From: Chloroflexota bacterium
GTDB lineage: Bacteria > Chloroflexota > Anaerolineae > Anaerolineales > Villigracilaceae
Assembly: GCA_013112685.1 (NCBI GenBank)
Contig: JABFGC010000002.1
Span: 2,056,902-2,120,901, forward strand
DNA: 64,000 nucleotides
Direction of reading: 5' to 3'
Shown here: positions 17,327 to 26,886 of the stretch, piece after piece
How positions within the stretch are numbered: the stretch's first letter is position 1
Layout of the letters: each line of letters begins with the position of its first letter
Program-made: the position numbers and the translations under genes
The notes under the pieces: model-generated
The model's database searches: none
The model's input: the letters and a program-made list of their open reading frames with translations, nothing else
What the model was told of the DNA's origin: nothing

Positions 17327-18029
17327 TCAAATTTTCTTCAGCGCGTCCCTGGCGGCTTCGCGTTCGGCGGCGGCTTTGCTCGTGCCGGTTCCGCGTCCTT
17401 TGATCTCGCCTGCAATTTCCACTTCCACTTCGTAGGTGCGGGCATGATCCGGCCCGCTGATGCCGACGACGCGGTAGCGCGGCGCGCCGAGTTTCCCCGC
17501 CCGGGTTGTCTCCTGCAACTGGCTTTTGGGGTCGTTGATCTCTTCCACCACCGATTCGCGCTTCTGAATCCGGGAGTGGGTTCATGAAACGCCGGACATT
17601 CTCCAAACCGGCATCCAGATAGATTGCGCCGATCAGGGCTTCGAAGGCGGAACCCAGCACGCTGTTCCGCAGGTGTCCGCCGGATGTCTTTTCGCCGCGT
17701 CCGAGACGCAATGCGGCGCCCGGGTCAATCTCCCGGGCAAAGTCGGCAAGGCGTTCGTTGCGCACGAGGTGCGAGCGGATCTTGGTCAATGCGCCTTCGG
17801 GCATTTCAGGGAAACGGTGATACGCCCATTCCCCCACGATGAAATCCAGCACGGCGTCGCCGAGGAATTCAAGGCGCTCGTTATCCATGGCGCCGTCCCG
17901 GTGTTCGTTGGTGTACGAACGGTGGGTCAGGGCGGCTGTCAGCAGGGCAAAGTTGGAAAAGGACAGACCCAGCCTTGCGTCCAGGCTGGAAGCGGGCTCG
18001 ATCTCCCGCTTGGGTACGTTGGCTGGCAC
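17327..18029 (-). CDS. rnc: Ribonuclease III (one-base frameshift)
   Basis: Double-strand-specific endoribonuclease, about 234 residues. The catalytic domain has NERLEFLGDAVLDF (signature, catalytic Glu and Asp) and the second acidic motif GSAFEALIGAIYLD; the dsRNA-binding domain (DPKSQLQE ... GTSKAAAEREAARDAL) follows in another frame. Dropping one base in the AA at 17567-17568 joins them as NPLPDQKRESVVEEINDPKSQLQE. A GTG at 18029 with GGGAGG 5 bases ahead is the best start; in-frame TTG codons further upstream encode an atypical leader. It lies just upstream of smc in the same direction, the classical rnc-smc order. Confidence 0.85.
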
Positions 18030-18196
18030 GGGAACCTCCCGGAACTCCGGGAGCGATATCCACTTACCGCCATAGTGAGGAGATGTCGTTCCACGAGTTC
18101 CAAATGAAATTTTTTCAGCGGGCAGAATTGTAACCCGAATTTTTTCGGGAAACAATTTTTTAAGATAAAATCGGGCGCAACGCCAAGGAATCCAAT

Positions 18197-19129
18197 ATGA
18201 ACGAAGTCAGCAACGAAACGCGCTTTTTGCACGCCATCGAAATGGGCTTGGGGGCATGGCAGTGGGGCGACCGGACGCTATGGGCTTACGGGCAGACACA
18301 TTCGGAAAAGGACGTGCGGGAAGCGTTTGAGATCTCGCTCGGTCTTGGAATCCGCTTTGTGGATACGGCGGAGATTTACGGAAACGGTTTGTCGGAACGG
18401 CTTCTCGGATCGTTCCTGAAACGGACCGACCAGCCCGTGCTGGTGGCGACGAAATTCTTTCCGATGCCCTGGCGCCTGACCCGGGGATTTCTGCCGCGCG
18501 CGTTGAAGGGCAGCCTGGAGCGCCTCGGGCTGGACGCGGTGGATTTGTACCAAATCCACTGGCCCTCGCCGCTGATGTCCCCCGAAACGATGATGGAGGG
18601 GATGGCGGAATGTGTAAAGCAGGGACTGGCGCGCACGGTGGGCGTTTCCAACTTCGGTCACAAGCGCATGTTGCGGGCGTATTCCACGCTGGCGCGACGC
18701 GGGATTCCGCTGGCGTCGAACCAGGTGCATTTCAGCCTGTTGAGCCGCGAGGTGGAGAAGAACGGCACGCTGGCGCGCTGCAAGGAATTGGGCATCCGCT
18801 TGATCGCTTATTCCCCGCTCGAAAAAGGCTTGCTCACCGGAAAGTATTCAGTAGAGAATCCGCCGCCCGGCGTGCGCGGGGCGCATTACGCAGAATTCGT
18901 GAAAAGACTTCCCCCCGTCATCAAGGTTTTGCAGGAGGTTGCGCAAAATCACGGCAAGACGGTTTCGCAGGCGGCTCTGAACTGGACCATCTGCAAAGGC
19001 GCGCTTCCCATCCCGGGCGCGAAGAATGCGCGCCAGGCGGAGGAAAACGCGGGCGGCGCGGGCTGGCGGATGACCGACGACGAGGTCGCCGCGCTGGACG
19101 CAGTGACGGATAATTTCCGACCCTATTGA
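18197..19129 (+). CDS. Aldo/keto reductase
   Basis: NADPH-dependent oxidoreductase of 310 residues with a TIM-barrel fold. The catalytic tetrad is visible: Asp in FVDTAEIYGNG (with Tyr in the same motif), Lys in VATKFF, His in YQIHWPSP. The GVSNFG and IPGAKNARQAEEN motifs for cofactor phosphate binding are present. The substrate is not predictable. It is divergent from rnc, with about 165 bases between the starts, and has no obvious operon partner; the next gene is convergent. Confidence 0.88.
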   Translation: MNEVSNETRFLHAIEMGLGAWQWGDRTLWAYGQTHSEKDVREAFEISLGLGIRFVDTAEIYGNGLSERLLGSFLKRTDQPVLVATKFFPMPWRLTRGFLPRALKGSLERLGLDAVDLYQIHWPSPLMSPETMMEGMAECVKQGLARTVGVSNFGHKRMLRAYSTLARRGIPLASNQVHFSLLSREVEKNGTLARCKELGIRLIAYSPLEKGLLTGKYSVENPPPGVRGAHYAEFVKRLPPVIKVLQEVAQNHGKTVSQAALNWTICKGALPIPGAKNARQAEENAGGAGWRMTDDEVAALDAVTDNFRPY

Positions 19130-19138
19130 GGAGGTTGG

Positions 19139-19990
19139 TCACGTCTCCTGCTCGTGTTCGGACTCGAACACATGCGAGTGCATGTTAGCGATCCATTGCT
19201 TGCCGTCTTCGGTGAGGCGCAGGTAGGCGAGCGCATCCTGGATGTACGGGCTGACCTGTTCCCAATAGAAGCGGGCGTAATTCTTCCTGAGATCGTTCGG
19301 CGATTTGTAACCCAACTTCTCATTCAAGCCGAGTTCCGCGAACTCGTAATACAAGGCGGGCGATTTGCGGAAGTAATCCGGGTCGCCGAGTTGACCGATG
19401 AAATCCGCCGCGCGCACCAGCCCGCCGAGTCCCTGGGTGTCTTTATAGAATTCATTTTTCGGGGATGGAAAGCGCGTCATTTCGATGAACGAGGCGATCA
19501 GTTCGGCGTCGAGATGTTTCGTCATGTCCTGAAGCAGACTCGACCCAAACCGCTCGCGGACGAACTGCTTACTGCGGTCAACGTGATAGGGGGTCAGCGA
19601 AACGTCCGTCCATTCGAGCGGGATGAAAACGAGTTCCTCCCCCACGCCGGTGGCAAATCTGTCCCGCGTGTCGTTTCTGCACACGCCGCGCACGTACCCG
19701 ATGTCGTGGCAGAGGACGGCGATCATGTAGTGCATCCAGTCGCGCGGGGTCACACCGCCTTCGCGCAGGTGTTTCCCTTCGATGATGGCGAGACCCGCCA
19801 GCGAGACCATGATGGTATGGTCAATGTCGTGATAGAGCGCGTCGGAATTCGAGATGTTTTCGAGCGCCAGCCGTCCGCACCAGACGACGATGCGCCCGAA
19901 GTCGCTATTGATGTCGCCGTACGTCCTTTGATACGATGTGCGTAACTGCTGGACGAACATGTCAATCGTCAGTTCCTGCCAGTTGATCAT
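19139..19990 (-). CDS. HD domain metal-dependent phosphohydrolase-like protein
   Basis: Helical protein of 283 residues with an HD-domain layout: His in ALYHDIDHTIMVSLAG, then MIAVLCHDIGYVRG supplying the His-Asp pair, and a distal Asp in VRAADFIGQLGDPDYF. HD domains hydrolyse phosphates or phosphodiesters, often of nucleotides. The start at 19990 (MINWQELTIDMF) is preferred because GGGAG precedes it and the longer in-frame reading crosses the promoter of the opposite gene. Substrate unknown. Confidence 0.75.
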   Translation of the reverse strand: MINWQELTIDMFVQQLRTSYQRTYGDINSDFGRIVVWCGRLALENISNSDALYHDIDHTIMVSLAGLAIIEGKHLREGGVTPRDWMHYMIAVLCHDIGYVRGVCRNDTRDRFATGVGEELVFIPLEWTDVSLTPYHVDRSKQFVRERFGSSLLQDMTKHLDAELIASFIEMTRFPSPKNEFYKDTQGLGGLVRAADFIGQLGDPDYFRKSPALYYEFAELGLNEKLGYKSPNDLRKNYARFYWEQVSPYIQDALAYLRLTEDGKQWIANMHSHVFESEHEQET

Positions 19991-20080
19991 AGCGACTCCC
20001 AAAATGATAAAATGAAAATGCGGATACGGCGAAAGTTTACCAGAAACATTGAAACGAACCCAGACGGACATTGATTTGAT

Positions 20081-20371
20081 ATGACCCGCCCCCGAACCTT
20101 TTTCAAGGGATTCCTGATCGGACTCTCGGTCTTTATCCTCCTCAACATCCTTGCCGCGCATCTTTTCTCGGACTGCGGCTTGACAGCCCTCTTTGGGCTT
20201 GGCGCCTGCGCCGACGCCATTTCGCGCCTCGGTTTCCCGTTCTTGTTCTTCGAACAAGGCGGTTTCGCCTATCACAGCAAACTCGATCCTCCCGTCCTTT
20301 TCCTCGATCTGCTCATCGGTTTGGGATTTGCTGTTTTCACGGGTTTCTTCGCCAGCAAAAGGAAGAAGTAG
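20081..20371 (+). CDS. Small two-helix membrane protein, unknown function
   Basis: Protein of 96 residues with two predicted membrane helices (FLIGLSVFILLNILAAHLF and PVLFLDLLIGLGFAVFTGFF) joined by a Cys-containing loop, ending in KRKK. No family recognised. It ends 8 bases before miaA and is probably co-transcribed with it; no strong ribosome binding site is seen, so the start is uncertain. Confidence 0.55.
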   Translation: MTRPRTFFKGFLIGLSVFILLNILAAHLFSDCGLTALFGLGACADAISRLGFPFLFFEQGGFAYHSKLDPPVLFLDLLIGLGFAVFTGFFASKRKK

Positions 20372-20379
20372 AGCCCTGG

Positions 20380-21315
20380 ATGACCAAACCGCCCGTGATC
20401 CTCATCGTCGGTCCGACTGCTGTTGGAAAAACGGAGATTGCCATTCGGCTGGCGCAACGCTTGAATGGCGAGATCGTCTCCGTCGATTCGCGCCTCTTCT
20501 ACCGCGGCATGGACATCGGCACAGCCAAGCCGTCCAAAGAAGAATTGGCGCGCGTGCCTCATCACTTAATTGACATCGTCAACCCGGATGAAACCCTCAG
20601 CCTTGCCGTGTTCCAACGCATGGCGCGGGAGGTCATCGCCGGGGTTCATGCTCGCGGCAAACTGCCGTTTCTCGTCGGCGGGACGGGGCAGTATGTCCGC
20701 GCGGTGACGGAAGGGTGGAGTCCGCCAGAGGTGACGCCAAATGTAAGGATGAGGGATGCTCTCGAAAAGATGAAAGAGGAAAGAGGGAAAGAATGGCTGC
20801 ACGCCAGGCTGCAAACCCTCGACCCCGAAGCGGCTCAAGCTATTGACTTGCGAAATGTCCGCCGGACTATCAGGGCGTTGGAAGTGATCTTTTCCACCGG
20901 CAGGAGATTCTCCGAACAGCGCGGGCAGGGCGGGTCGCTGTATCGCCTCGTCACGATTGGGCTGACCCGTCCGCGCGAGGAACTCTACCGCCGCGTGGAT
21001 GAACGCATCGAAAAGATGTTTGCCGATGGGCTGCTGGATGAAGTCAGGGCATTGCTCGAAAAAGGATATGCGCCCAGCCTGCCGAGCATGTCCGCGATTG
21101 GGTATCGGGAATGCGTCCGGGTGGTCAAAGGCGAATGGACGACCGAACAGGCAAAGGCGGAGATGAAGCGCGTCACCCGCATCTTTGTCCGCAGACAGGC
21201 GAACTGGTTCAAGGAATCCGACCCGGGCATCCGCTGGTTCCATCCATCCCACGAAAACATAGCCGACGAAATCGAAACGTTCCTCCGTAACTCGCTGGAA
21301 ACTTCGGTGTTGTAA
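20380..21315 (+). CDS. miaA: tRNA dimethylallyltransferase
   Basis: MiaA adds the isoprenoid group to A37 of tRNAs reading UNN codons. The 311-residue protein shows the P-loop VGPTAVGKTEIAIRLA, the VDSRLFYRGMDIGTAKP motif, PHHLIDIVNPDE, and LVGGTGQYVRAV; ALEVIFSTGR and SAIGYRE complete the substrate pocket. Length and motif order match the family. Spacing to the upstream small gene is 8 bases. Confidence 0.95.
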   Translation: MTKPPVILIVGPTAVGKTEIAIRLAQRLNGEIVSVDSRLFYRGMDIGTAKPSKEELARVPHHLIDIVNPDETLSLAVFQRMAREVIAGVHARGKLPFLVGGTGQYVRAVTEGWSPPEVTPNVRMRDALEKMKEERGKEWLHARLQTLDPEAAQAIDLRNVRRTIRALEVIFSTGRRFSEQRGQGGSLYRLVTIGLTRPREELYRRVDERIEKMFADGLLDEVRALLEKGYAPSLPSMSAIGYRECVRVVKGEWTTEQAKAEMKRVTRIFVRRQANWFKESDPGIRWFHPSHENIADEIETFLRNSLETSVL

Positions 21316-21390
21316 TTGACTTTTAAAATTATAAAGTTTATACTTGCCTTGTAACATCTTCGCCCAAACCATCCGACTGGAGGAGGAAGC

Positions 21391-23095
21391 ATGGACAGCA
21401 AGTTATGGCACAAGAACTACGATAAAGGGGTGCCGACCACAATCGAATATCCCAAAGCGCCGTTGTTCCATTTTCTCGAGGAAGCCGCGCGCAAATTCCC
21501 GGACCGCGCCTGCACGATCTTCAAAGGTGCGGTCATTACGTACCAGGAGATGAACACCCTGACCGACCACATGGCGGCTGCGTTGGTGGAAATGGGCGTG
21601 AAGAAGGGCGACCGGGTGGGACTCTTTCTTCCGAACACACCCCAGTTCGTGATTGCGTATTTCGGCATCCTCAAGGCGGGCGGCGTGGTGGTGGCGGTCA
21701 ACCCGACCTACCCGCCGGATGAAGTCATCACGCCGGTGAACGACGCGAACATCGAAATCATGTTCACGTTGACCCGCTTCTATGACCGGTTGAAGAAGGT
21801 GCGTGAAAAGTCGAAACTCAAGCGCATCATCGTCACGAACATCAAGGAGACCCTGCCGCCGCTGCTGCGATTCCTCTTCACGCTGGCGAAGGAGAAAAAG
21901 GAAGGCGACCGGGTCGAGTCGCTTGCCGGAGGCGATGTGTGGATGAAAGACCTGCTGGCAAAACACGCCAACTCCCCCAGACCGAACGTGCAGGTCACAC
22001 CGGACGATACGGCGTTGTTCCAATATTCCGGCGGGACGACCGGCATCCCCAAAGGCGCGGTTGCCATGCACCGCAACGTGGTGGCAAACACGCTCCAAAT
22101 CAAATCCTGGATGACGGGATTGGAGGAGGGCAAGGAAGTGGTGCTGATGGGCATTCCGCTCTTCCACGTGTACGGCATGGTGGCGGGAATGAACTTCGCC
22201 ATGGCGGGCGGCGCGGCGATGGTGATGGTGCCGAACGCGCGCGATTTGAAGGATGTGCTGGAAAACATCAGCAAGCACAAGGCGACCATCTTCCCCGGCG
22301 TGCCCCTGCTCTACAACGCCATCAATAACCACCCCGACGTGAAGGCTGGCAAATACAATCTCTCGTCCATCAAGGCGTGCATTTCCGGCTCCGCCCCGTT
22401 GATGCGCGAGACCAAGGAGCAATTCGAGAAACTGACCGGCGGCAAGGTCTTCGAGGGATATGGTCTTTCCGAAGCGCCGACCGCGACGCACTGCAATCCC
22501 CTGTTGGGCGTCAACAAGACCGGCTCCATCGGCATGCCCCTGCCCGACGTGGACGTGAAGATCATCAGCCTCGACGACGGCGAAACTGAAATGCCGCTGG
22601 GTGAGATCGGCGAGATCGTGGTCAACGGTCCGCAGGTGATGAAGGGCTATCACAACATGCCCACCGAGACGGCGAACGCTTTACGCCAGTTGAAGGACGG
22701 CAAGACTTGGCTCTTCACCGGCGACATCGGCCGCATGGACGAGGACGGCTACTTCTTCATCGTTGACCGCAAGAAGGAATTGATCAAGCCGGGCGGCTTC
22801 CAGTGTATGGCCCCGCGAGGTGGAGGAAGCCATTTCCGCGCACCCGAAGGTTCTGGAGGTGGGCGTGGGCGGCATCCCCGACCCGCATCGCGGCGAGACC
22901 GTGAAGGCATGGATCGTCGTCAAACCGGGCGAGACGCTGACGGAGGAGGAGCTCAAAGCCTTCTGCAAGGAACATCTCGCGCCGTACAAAGTGCCCACCC
23001 ACTACGAGTTCCGCACCGAACTGCCGAAGACGACTGTCGGCAAGATTCTGCGACGCGAATTGGTGAGGCAGCATAAGGAAGCGAATCCGTCGTAA
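21391..23095 (+). CDS. Long-chain acyl-CoA synthetase (AMP-forming, one-base frameshift)
   Basis: Adenylate-forming ligase of about 567 residues that activates fatty or aromatic acids with ATP and CoA. Core motifs are YSGGTTGIPKGA (P-loop), GYGLSEAPTATH, and TGDIGRMDEDGYFFIVDRKKELIK near the C-terminal hinge. The C-terminal domain is in another frame: dropping the T at 22804 restores GGFQVWPREVEEAISAHP, the usual continuation, and the catalytic Lys lies in LPKTTVGKILRREL at the end. GGAGGAGG precedes the ATG. A terminator follows at 23229. Confidence 0.88.
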
Positions 23096-23131
23096 TGCGG
23101 GATGAGTAACTCATGTTACGCAGTTCCATCT

Positions 23132-23181
23132 CCCTCACCCCTTCACCCCTCTCCCAGTGGGAGAGGGGACGGGGGTGAGGG
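23132..23181. repeat. CCCTCACCCC...GGGGTGAGGG palindromic repeat
   Basis: A full palindrome with a CTCTCCCAGTGGGAGAG core, lying between convergent genes. The same family sits inside cinA at 38781-38832 and in degenerate form near 437 and 1057. Confidence 0.75.
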
Positions 23182-23228
23182 TGCGTAAGGTGAGTAAGTA
23201 ATTCGTAATTGAGTAATTGAAGAATCAA

Positions 23229-23257
23229 AAGAGCCTCCCGAATTTGCGGAGGCTCTT
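23229..23257. terminator. Bidirectional terminator between the acyl-CoA ligase gene and ftsH
   Basis: AAGAGCCTCC and GGAGGCTCTT form a 10-bp stem with a 9-base loop between two convergent genes, with A- and T-rich flanks on both sides. Confidence 0.75.
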
Positions 23258-23304
23258 CACTTGTGTACCTGTATACCTATGAACCTGTGTACTTTGTATA
23301 CGCC

Positions 23305-25164
23305 CTACGCCACCTGCGGCGTCCCGCTCTTTTTGCCGAAAGGCGGCGGGAAGAGCTGCTCGAACTCTTCGCGGTTGATGGTTTCCACTTCGAGGAGTTT
23401 CTGAGCGACCAAGTCGAGCTGCTTGCGGTATTTTTTGATGATCGCCCGCGCGCTCTTGTAGGCGTCCTCCACGATCTTGCGGACTTCGCGGTCGATCTGT
23501 TCGGCAACGGCTTCGGAATAATCGCGCTGTTCGGAGATTTCACGACCGAGGAAGATCAACTCCTCTTTTTGACCGTACACCAGCGTGCCCATTTCCGCGC
23601 TCATGCCGAGGCGGGTGACCATGGCGCGCGCCATGCGCGTCACCTGCTCGATATCGTTGGATGCGCCGGAGGTGATGTCGTCGAAGATCAATTCTTCGGC
23701 GGCGCGTCCGCCCAGCGCCATGGCGAGGGTGGCGAGAATTTTCTTGCGGGACATGAGGATGCGGTCTTCATCCGGGCGGAACCACGTCACGCCGCCAGCC
23801 TGTCCGCGCCCGACGATGGTCACTTTTTGGACGGGATCGGCTTCGGCGATGGCGTTCGCTACCACAGCATGACCCGCTTCATGGTAGGCAATGATGCGCT
23901 TCTCTTCATCCGAAATCAGGCGGGACTTGCGCTCCGGTCCCATCACCACACGTTCGATGGCTTCCTCCAATTCGGACTGCCCAATGGATTTCTTGTTGCG
24001 GCGGGCGGAAAGAATCGCGGCTTCGTTGACGAGATTTTCCAAATCGGCGCCGGCAAAACCGGGCGTGCCGCGCGCAATCGCGGCGAGGTCAGCCTGCGGA
24101 TCCAATGGCTTGCCCTTGACGTGCACTTTGAGAATGGCTTCGCGTCCCTTCACGTCCGGGCGGTCGAGCGTCACGCGGCGGTCGAAACGACCGGGACGCA
24201 GCAACGCCGGGTCGAGAATGTCGGGACGGTTGGTGGCGGCGATGATGATGACGTTTGTATCTGTGTCGAAGCCGTCCATTTCGACCAGCATCTGGTTGAG
24301 GGTCTGCTCGCGTTCGTCGTGCGAGCCGCCCAAGCCCGCACCGCGTTGCCTGCCCACCGCGTCAATTTCATCCACGAAAATAATACACGGCGAATGGCGC
24401 TTCGCCTGGTCGAACAAGTCGCGCACGCGGCTCGCGCCCACACCCACGAACATTTCCACAAACTCAGAGCCGGAGATGGAAAAGAACGGCACGCCCGCTT
24501 CGCCGGAGACGGCTTTCGCCAGCAGGGTCTTGCCGGTTCCGGGAGGACCCACGAGCAAAACGCCCTTCGGGATGCGCGCGCCGAGTTGAATGAACTTCTG
24601 CGGCTCCTTGAGGAACTCCACCACTTCGGCAAGTTCCTGTTTGGACTCCTCCGCGCCCGCCACATCGGCAAAAGTCACAGTGGGGTGTTCGCCGCTGAAC
24701 ATGCGCGCGCGCGATTTTCCAAACGACATGGCGGCATTGTTGCTGCCCTGCGCCTGCCGGAAGATGAACCACAGCAGACCGCCCATGAACAGGACGGGCA
24801 GGAGATACAACGCCCCGCTCAACACGCCGCCCCAAACCGAAGGGGCGCTGACTTCGACGTTGATCTCGGCGAGCTGTTCGGGGGTGACGCCATACTCGCG
24901 GAGTTGTTCCACTAAAGTTGTATCCGCCTCCTTGCGGGACTCGAGGGCTGTTTCCTCGGACCCGTTGACCTTTACCACGCGGATGGCGTCGTCGCTCTGA
25001 ACGATAATGCGCGCAATCTCACCGTTCTGAACCATCCGCGCCACCTCGCTGATGGTCAGCGGCTCGCCGGCGCTGGTATTATCACGGAAGCCCATGTACA
25101 ACATGGCTCCGATGGCTACAAGCAGTAGAAAATACACAAAAAAAGATTGACCACGGGAATTCAC
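23305..25164 (-). CDS. ftsH: ATP-dependent zinc metalloprotease FtsH
   Basis: Membrane-anchored AAA+ protease of about 619 residues that degrades misfolded and regulatory proteins. It has an N-terminal membrane helix (FFVYFLLLVAIGAMLYMGF), a periplasmic domain to about 100, a second helix, the AAA module with Walker A GPPGTGKT and Walker B IIFVDEIDA, the SRH (NRPDILDPALLRPGRFDR), and the zinc motif HEAGHA. The GTG at 25164 is taken as start because GGAGG lies 5 bases ahead. Single gene, converging with the acyl-CoA ligase gene. Confidence 0.95.
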   Translation of the reverse strand: MNSRGQSFFVYFLLLVAIGAMLYMGFRDNTSAGEPLTISEVARMVQNGEIARIIVQSDDAIRVVKVNGSEETALESRKEADTTLVEQLREYGVTPEQLAEINVEVSAPSVWGGVLSGALYLLPVLFMGGLLWFIFRQAQGSNNAAMSFGKSRARMFSGEHPTVTFADVAGAEESKQELAEVVEFLKEPQKFIQLGARIPKGVLLVGPPGTGKTLLAKAVSGEAGVPFFSISGSEFVEMFVGVGASRVRDLFDQAKRHSPCIIFVDEIDAVGRQRGAGLGGSHDEREQTLNQMLVEMDGFDTDTNVIIIAATNRPDILDPALLRPGRFDRRVTLDRPDVKGREAILKVHVKGKPLDPQADLAAIARGTPGFAGADLENLVNEAAILSARRNKKSIGQSELEEAIERVVMGPERKSRLISDEEKRIIAYHEAGHAVVANAIAEADPVQKVTIVGRGQAGGVTWFRPDEDRILMSRKKILATLAMALGGRAAEELIFDDITSGASNDIEQVTRMARAMVTRLGMSAEMGTLVYGQKEELIFLGREISEQRDYSEAVAEQIDREVRKIVEDAYKSARAIIKKYRKQLDLVAQKLLEVETINREEFEQLFPPPFGKKSGTPQVA

Positions 25165-25259
25165 GGAATCCTCCAAATTTAACTTGCGCTCGGATTATAC
25201 CAAGTCATCATTCCAAATGCGGCGAAACGGCGTTTTATTATTATGAATTTCTAACACGG

Positions 25260-26021
25260 CTATTCCAAAACCAATTCCACCGGGCAGTGATCCGATCCCG
25301 TCACCCGGTCGTGGACGACCACGTCCCTGACGCGCGGCATGAGCGCCTCGGAGACGAGGAAATAATCCAGCCGCCAGCCGATTCCCCGCTCCCGCGCATT
25401 CAGGCGGGTCGTCCACCAGGTATACTGGACCTTCTCCGGGTACAGGCGGCGGAACGCATCCGCAAAGCCGTGGTCGAGATATTTCTGGACCCACTCGCGT
25501 TCCTCGGGCAGAAAGCCGGAGGTTTTCCGGTTCTCCTTTGGGTATCGCAGGTCAATCGGCTGGTGCGCGGTGTTGAAATCCCCTGTGAGAATGAGCGTCT
25601 CGCCTTTTTTATGAAGCGCATTGCACACCTCCAGCAGCGCCGCATAGAATTCGAGTTTGTAGCCCACGCGCTCGTGTCCGCGCGAGCCGCTCGGGAAGTA
25701 AATGTTCAGGAGCCACAGATTCCCCCAACGGGTCTGAATGATGCGTCCCTCCACGTCGAATTTTGGGTCGCCCATTCCCGTCAAAATCTCGTCCGGCTGG
25801 TTTTTGTAAAACGTCGTCACCCCGCTGTAACCAGCACGCTCGGCAGGATTCCAAACGTACGGCAGGTTCAAAACCGAGCGATGTTCCCCGTCCAACTGTT
25901 CCGGCTTTGCCTTCACTTCCTGCAAACACAGGGCATCGGGGTTTTGCGCGAACGCCCAGCCCAGGGCGTTCTTTCGCAGCGCGGCGCGAATCCCGTTGAC
26001 GTTCCAGGTGATGATCTTCAT
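25260..26021 (-). CDS. xth: Exodeoxyribonuclease III / AP endonuclease
   Basis: DNA repair nuclease of 253 residues (EEP superfamily). It shows TWNVNGIRA (Asn metal ligand), LQEVK (catalytic Glu), the NIYFPSG loop, LTGDFNTAH (Asp/Asn pair), WRLDYFLVS, and the terminal GSDHCPV with the catalytic His. Length and motifs match the ExoA/XthA type. It is divergent from the response regulator gene about 50 bases away. Confidence 0.93.
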   Translation of the reverse strand: MKIITWNVNGIRAALRKNALGWAFAQNPDALCLQEVKAKPEQLDGEHRSVLNLPYVWNPAERAGYSGVTTFYKNQPDEILTGMGDPKFDVEGRIIQTRWGNLWLLNIYFPSGSRGHERVGYKLEFYAALLEVCNALHKKGETLILTGDFNTAHQPIDLRYPKENRKTSGFLPEEREWVQKYLDHGFADAFRRLYPEKVQYTWWTTRLNARERGIGWRLDYFLVSEALMPRVRDVVVHDRVTGSDHCPVELVLE

Positions 26022-26073
26022 TGGCGATGACTGGTTTTGTTTTATGGTAAACTTGCCACGAAAGCGAAGCCTT

Positions 26074-26460
26074 ATGAATCAAACAACCATCAAGAGAATC
26101 CTGTGTGTGGAAGACGAACCGGAAATGATCGACCTGATCAGGTTGATCCTCAGCCGGAAAGGGTTTGAGGTTTACGGCGCATCGGGCGGTTTGGAGGGAA
26201 TCAAGATGGTCCGCTCCCTGCACCCGGACCTCGTCCTGCTCGATTTGATGATGCCCGACATGGACGGCTGGGAAGTATACCAACAAATGAAAGCGGACGC
26301 CTCCACACGCGACATCCCGGTCATCGTCGTCACCGCCAAAGCGCAGAACATTGACAAGGTGCTCGGTCTGCACATCGCCAAAGTGGACGACTACATCGCA
26401 AAGCCGTTCAGTCCGCAGGAGTTGATGGACAGCGTGGATAAGGTCTTCAACCAGCACTAA
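26074..26460 (+). CDS. Single-domain response regulator
   Basis: CheY-like receiver of 128 residues with no output domain. The acidic pair is in CVEDEPE, the phosphoacceptor Asp in VLLDLMMPDMDGWE near residue 60, Thr in VTAKAQ and Lys in AKPFSPQE. It starts at ATG 26074, where the receiver fold begins; an ATG 30 bases upstream is also in frame. No histidine kinase is adjacent, so the partner is elsewhere. A strong terminator follows. Confidence 0.9.
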   Translation: MNQTTIKRILCVEDEPEMIDLIRLILSRKGFEVYGASGGLEGIKMVRSLHPDLVLLDLMMPDMDGWEVYQQMKADASTRDIPVIVVTAKAQNIDKVLGLHIAKVDDYIAKPFSPQELMDSVDKVFNQH

Positions 26461-26474
26461 ATTGATCATTCGGG

Positions 26475-26503
26475 ACAGGGCGGCGGGTTCGCCGCCCTGT
26501 TTT
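26475..26503 (+). terminator. Rho-independent terminator after the response regulator
   Basis: CAGGGCGGCG, a GGTT loop, CGCCGCCCTG and TTTT: a perfect 10-bp GC-rich stem with a T-run, 15 bases after the stop. Confidence 0.9.
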
Positions 26504-26514
26504 GCAATTGGACC

Positions 26515-26886
26515 ATGCCCCGCCTCATCCATGTCCACAACCTCACCAAACGGATCGAACAGCCTGCGCGCGTGGGATATTGCAAATCGTTCCTGTGCCG
26601 CTTGCGCGGGCTGATGTTTCGCAAACGCCTCGCGCCTGACGAGGGGCTGCTCCTCGTCGAAAAGCGTGACTCACGCCTCGACACGTCCATCCACATGTTC
26701 TTCGTCCCCTTCGACCTCGCCGTTTTTTGGATCAACTCCGACATGACGGTGGTGGATAAAGTCATTGCCAAATCCTGGAAGCCAGCCTATTTCCCGAAAT
26801 CAGATGCAAAATACACATTGGAAATTCACCCCAGCCGCTGGGGGGATTATGACATTGGTGACAAAGTCGAATTCGCGGATGCGTAA
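26515..26886 (+). CDS. DUF192 family protein
   Basis: Protein of 123 residues with the DUF192 landmarks: a Cys and GLMFRKRLAPDEGLLL after the N-terminal strands, then SIHMFFVPFDLAVFWIN, then VVDKVIAKSWKP and the closing YDIGDKVEF. The family is widespread and often secreted or paired with envelope proteins; no enzymatic role is established. The start overlaps the foot of the terminator for the previous gene. Its end overlaps the start of the LysM-M23 gene by 8 bases, so the two are probably translated together. Confidence 0.85.
   Translation: MPRLIHVHNLTKRIEQPARVGYCKSFLCRLRGLMFRKRLAPDEGLLLVEKRDSRLDTSIHMFFVPFDLAVFWINSDMTVVDKVIAKSWKPAYFPKSDAKYTLEIHPSRWGDYDIGDKVEFADA

Noticed and set aside
21403..22653. 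A 416-codon open frame on the minus strand
   Set aside because: Antisense shadow of the acyl-CoA ligase with extreme His/Arg content.
23263..24915. A 550-codon open frame on the plus strand
   Set aside because: Antisense shadow of ftsH; no recognisable motif.
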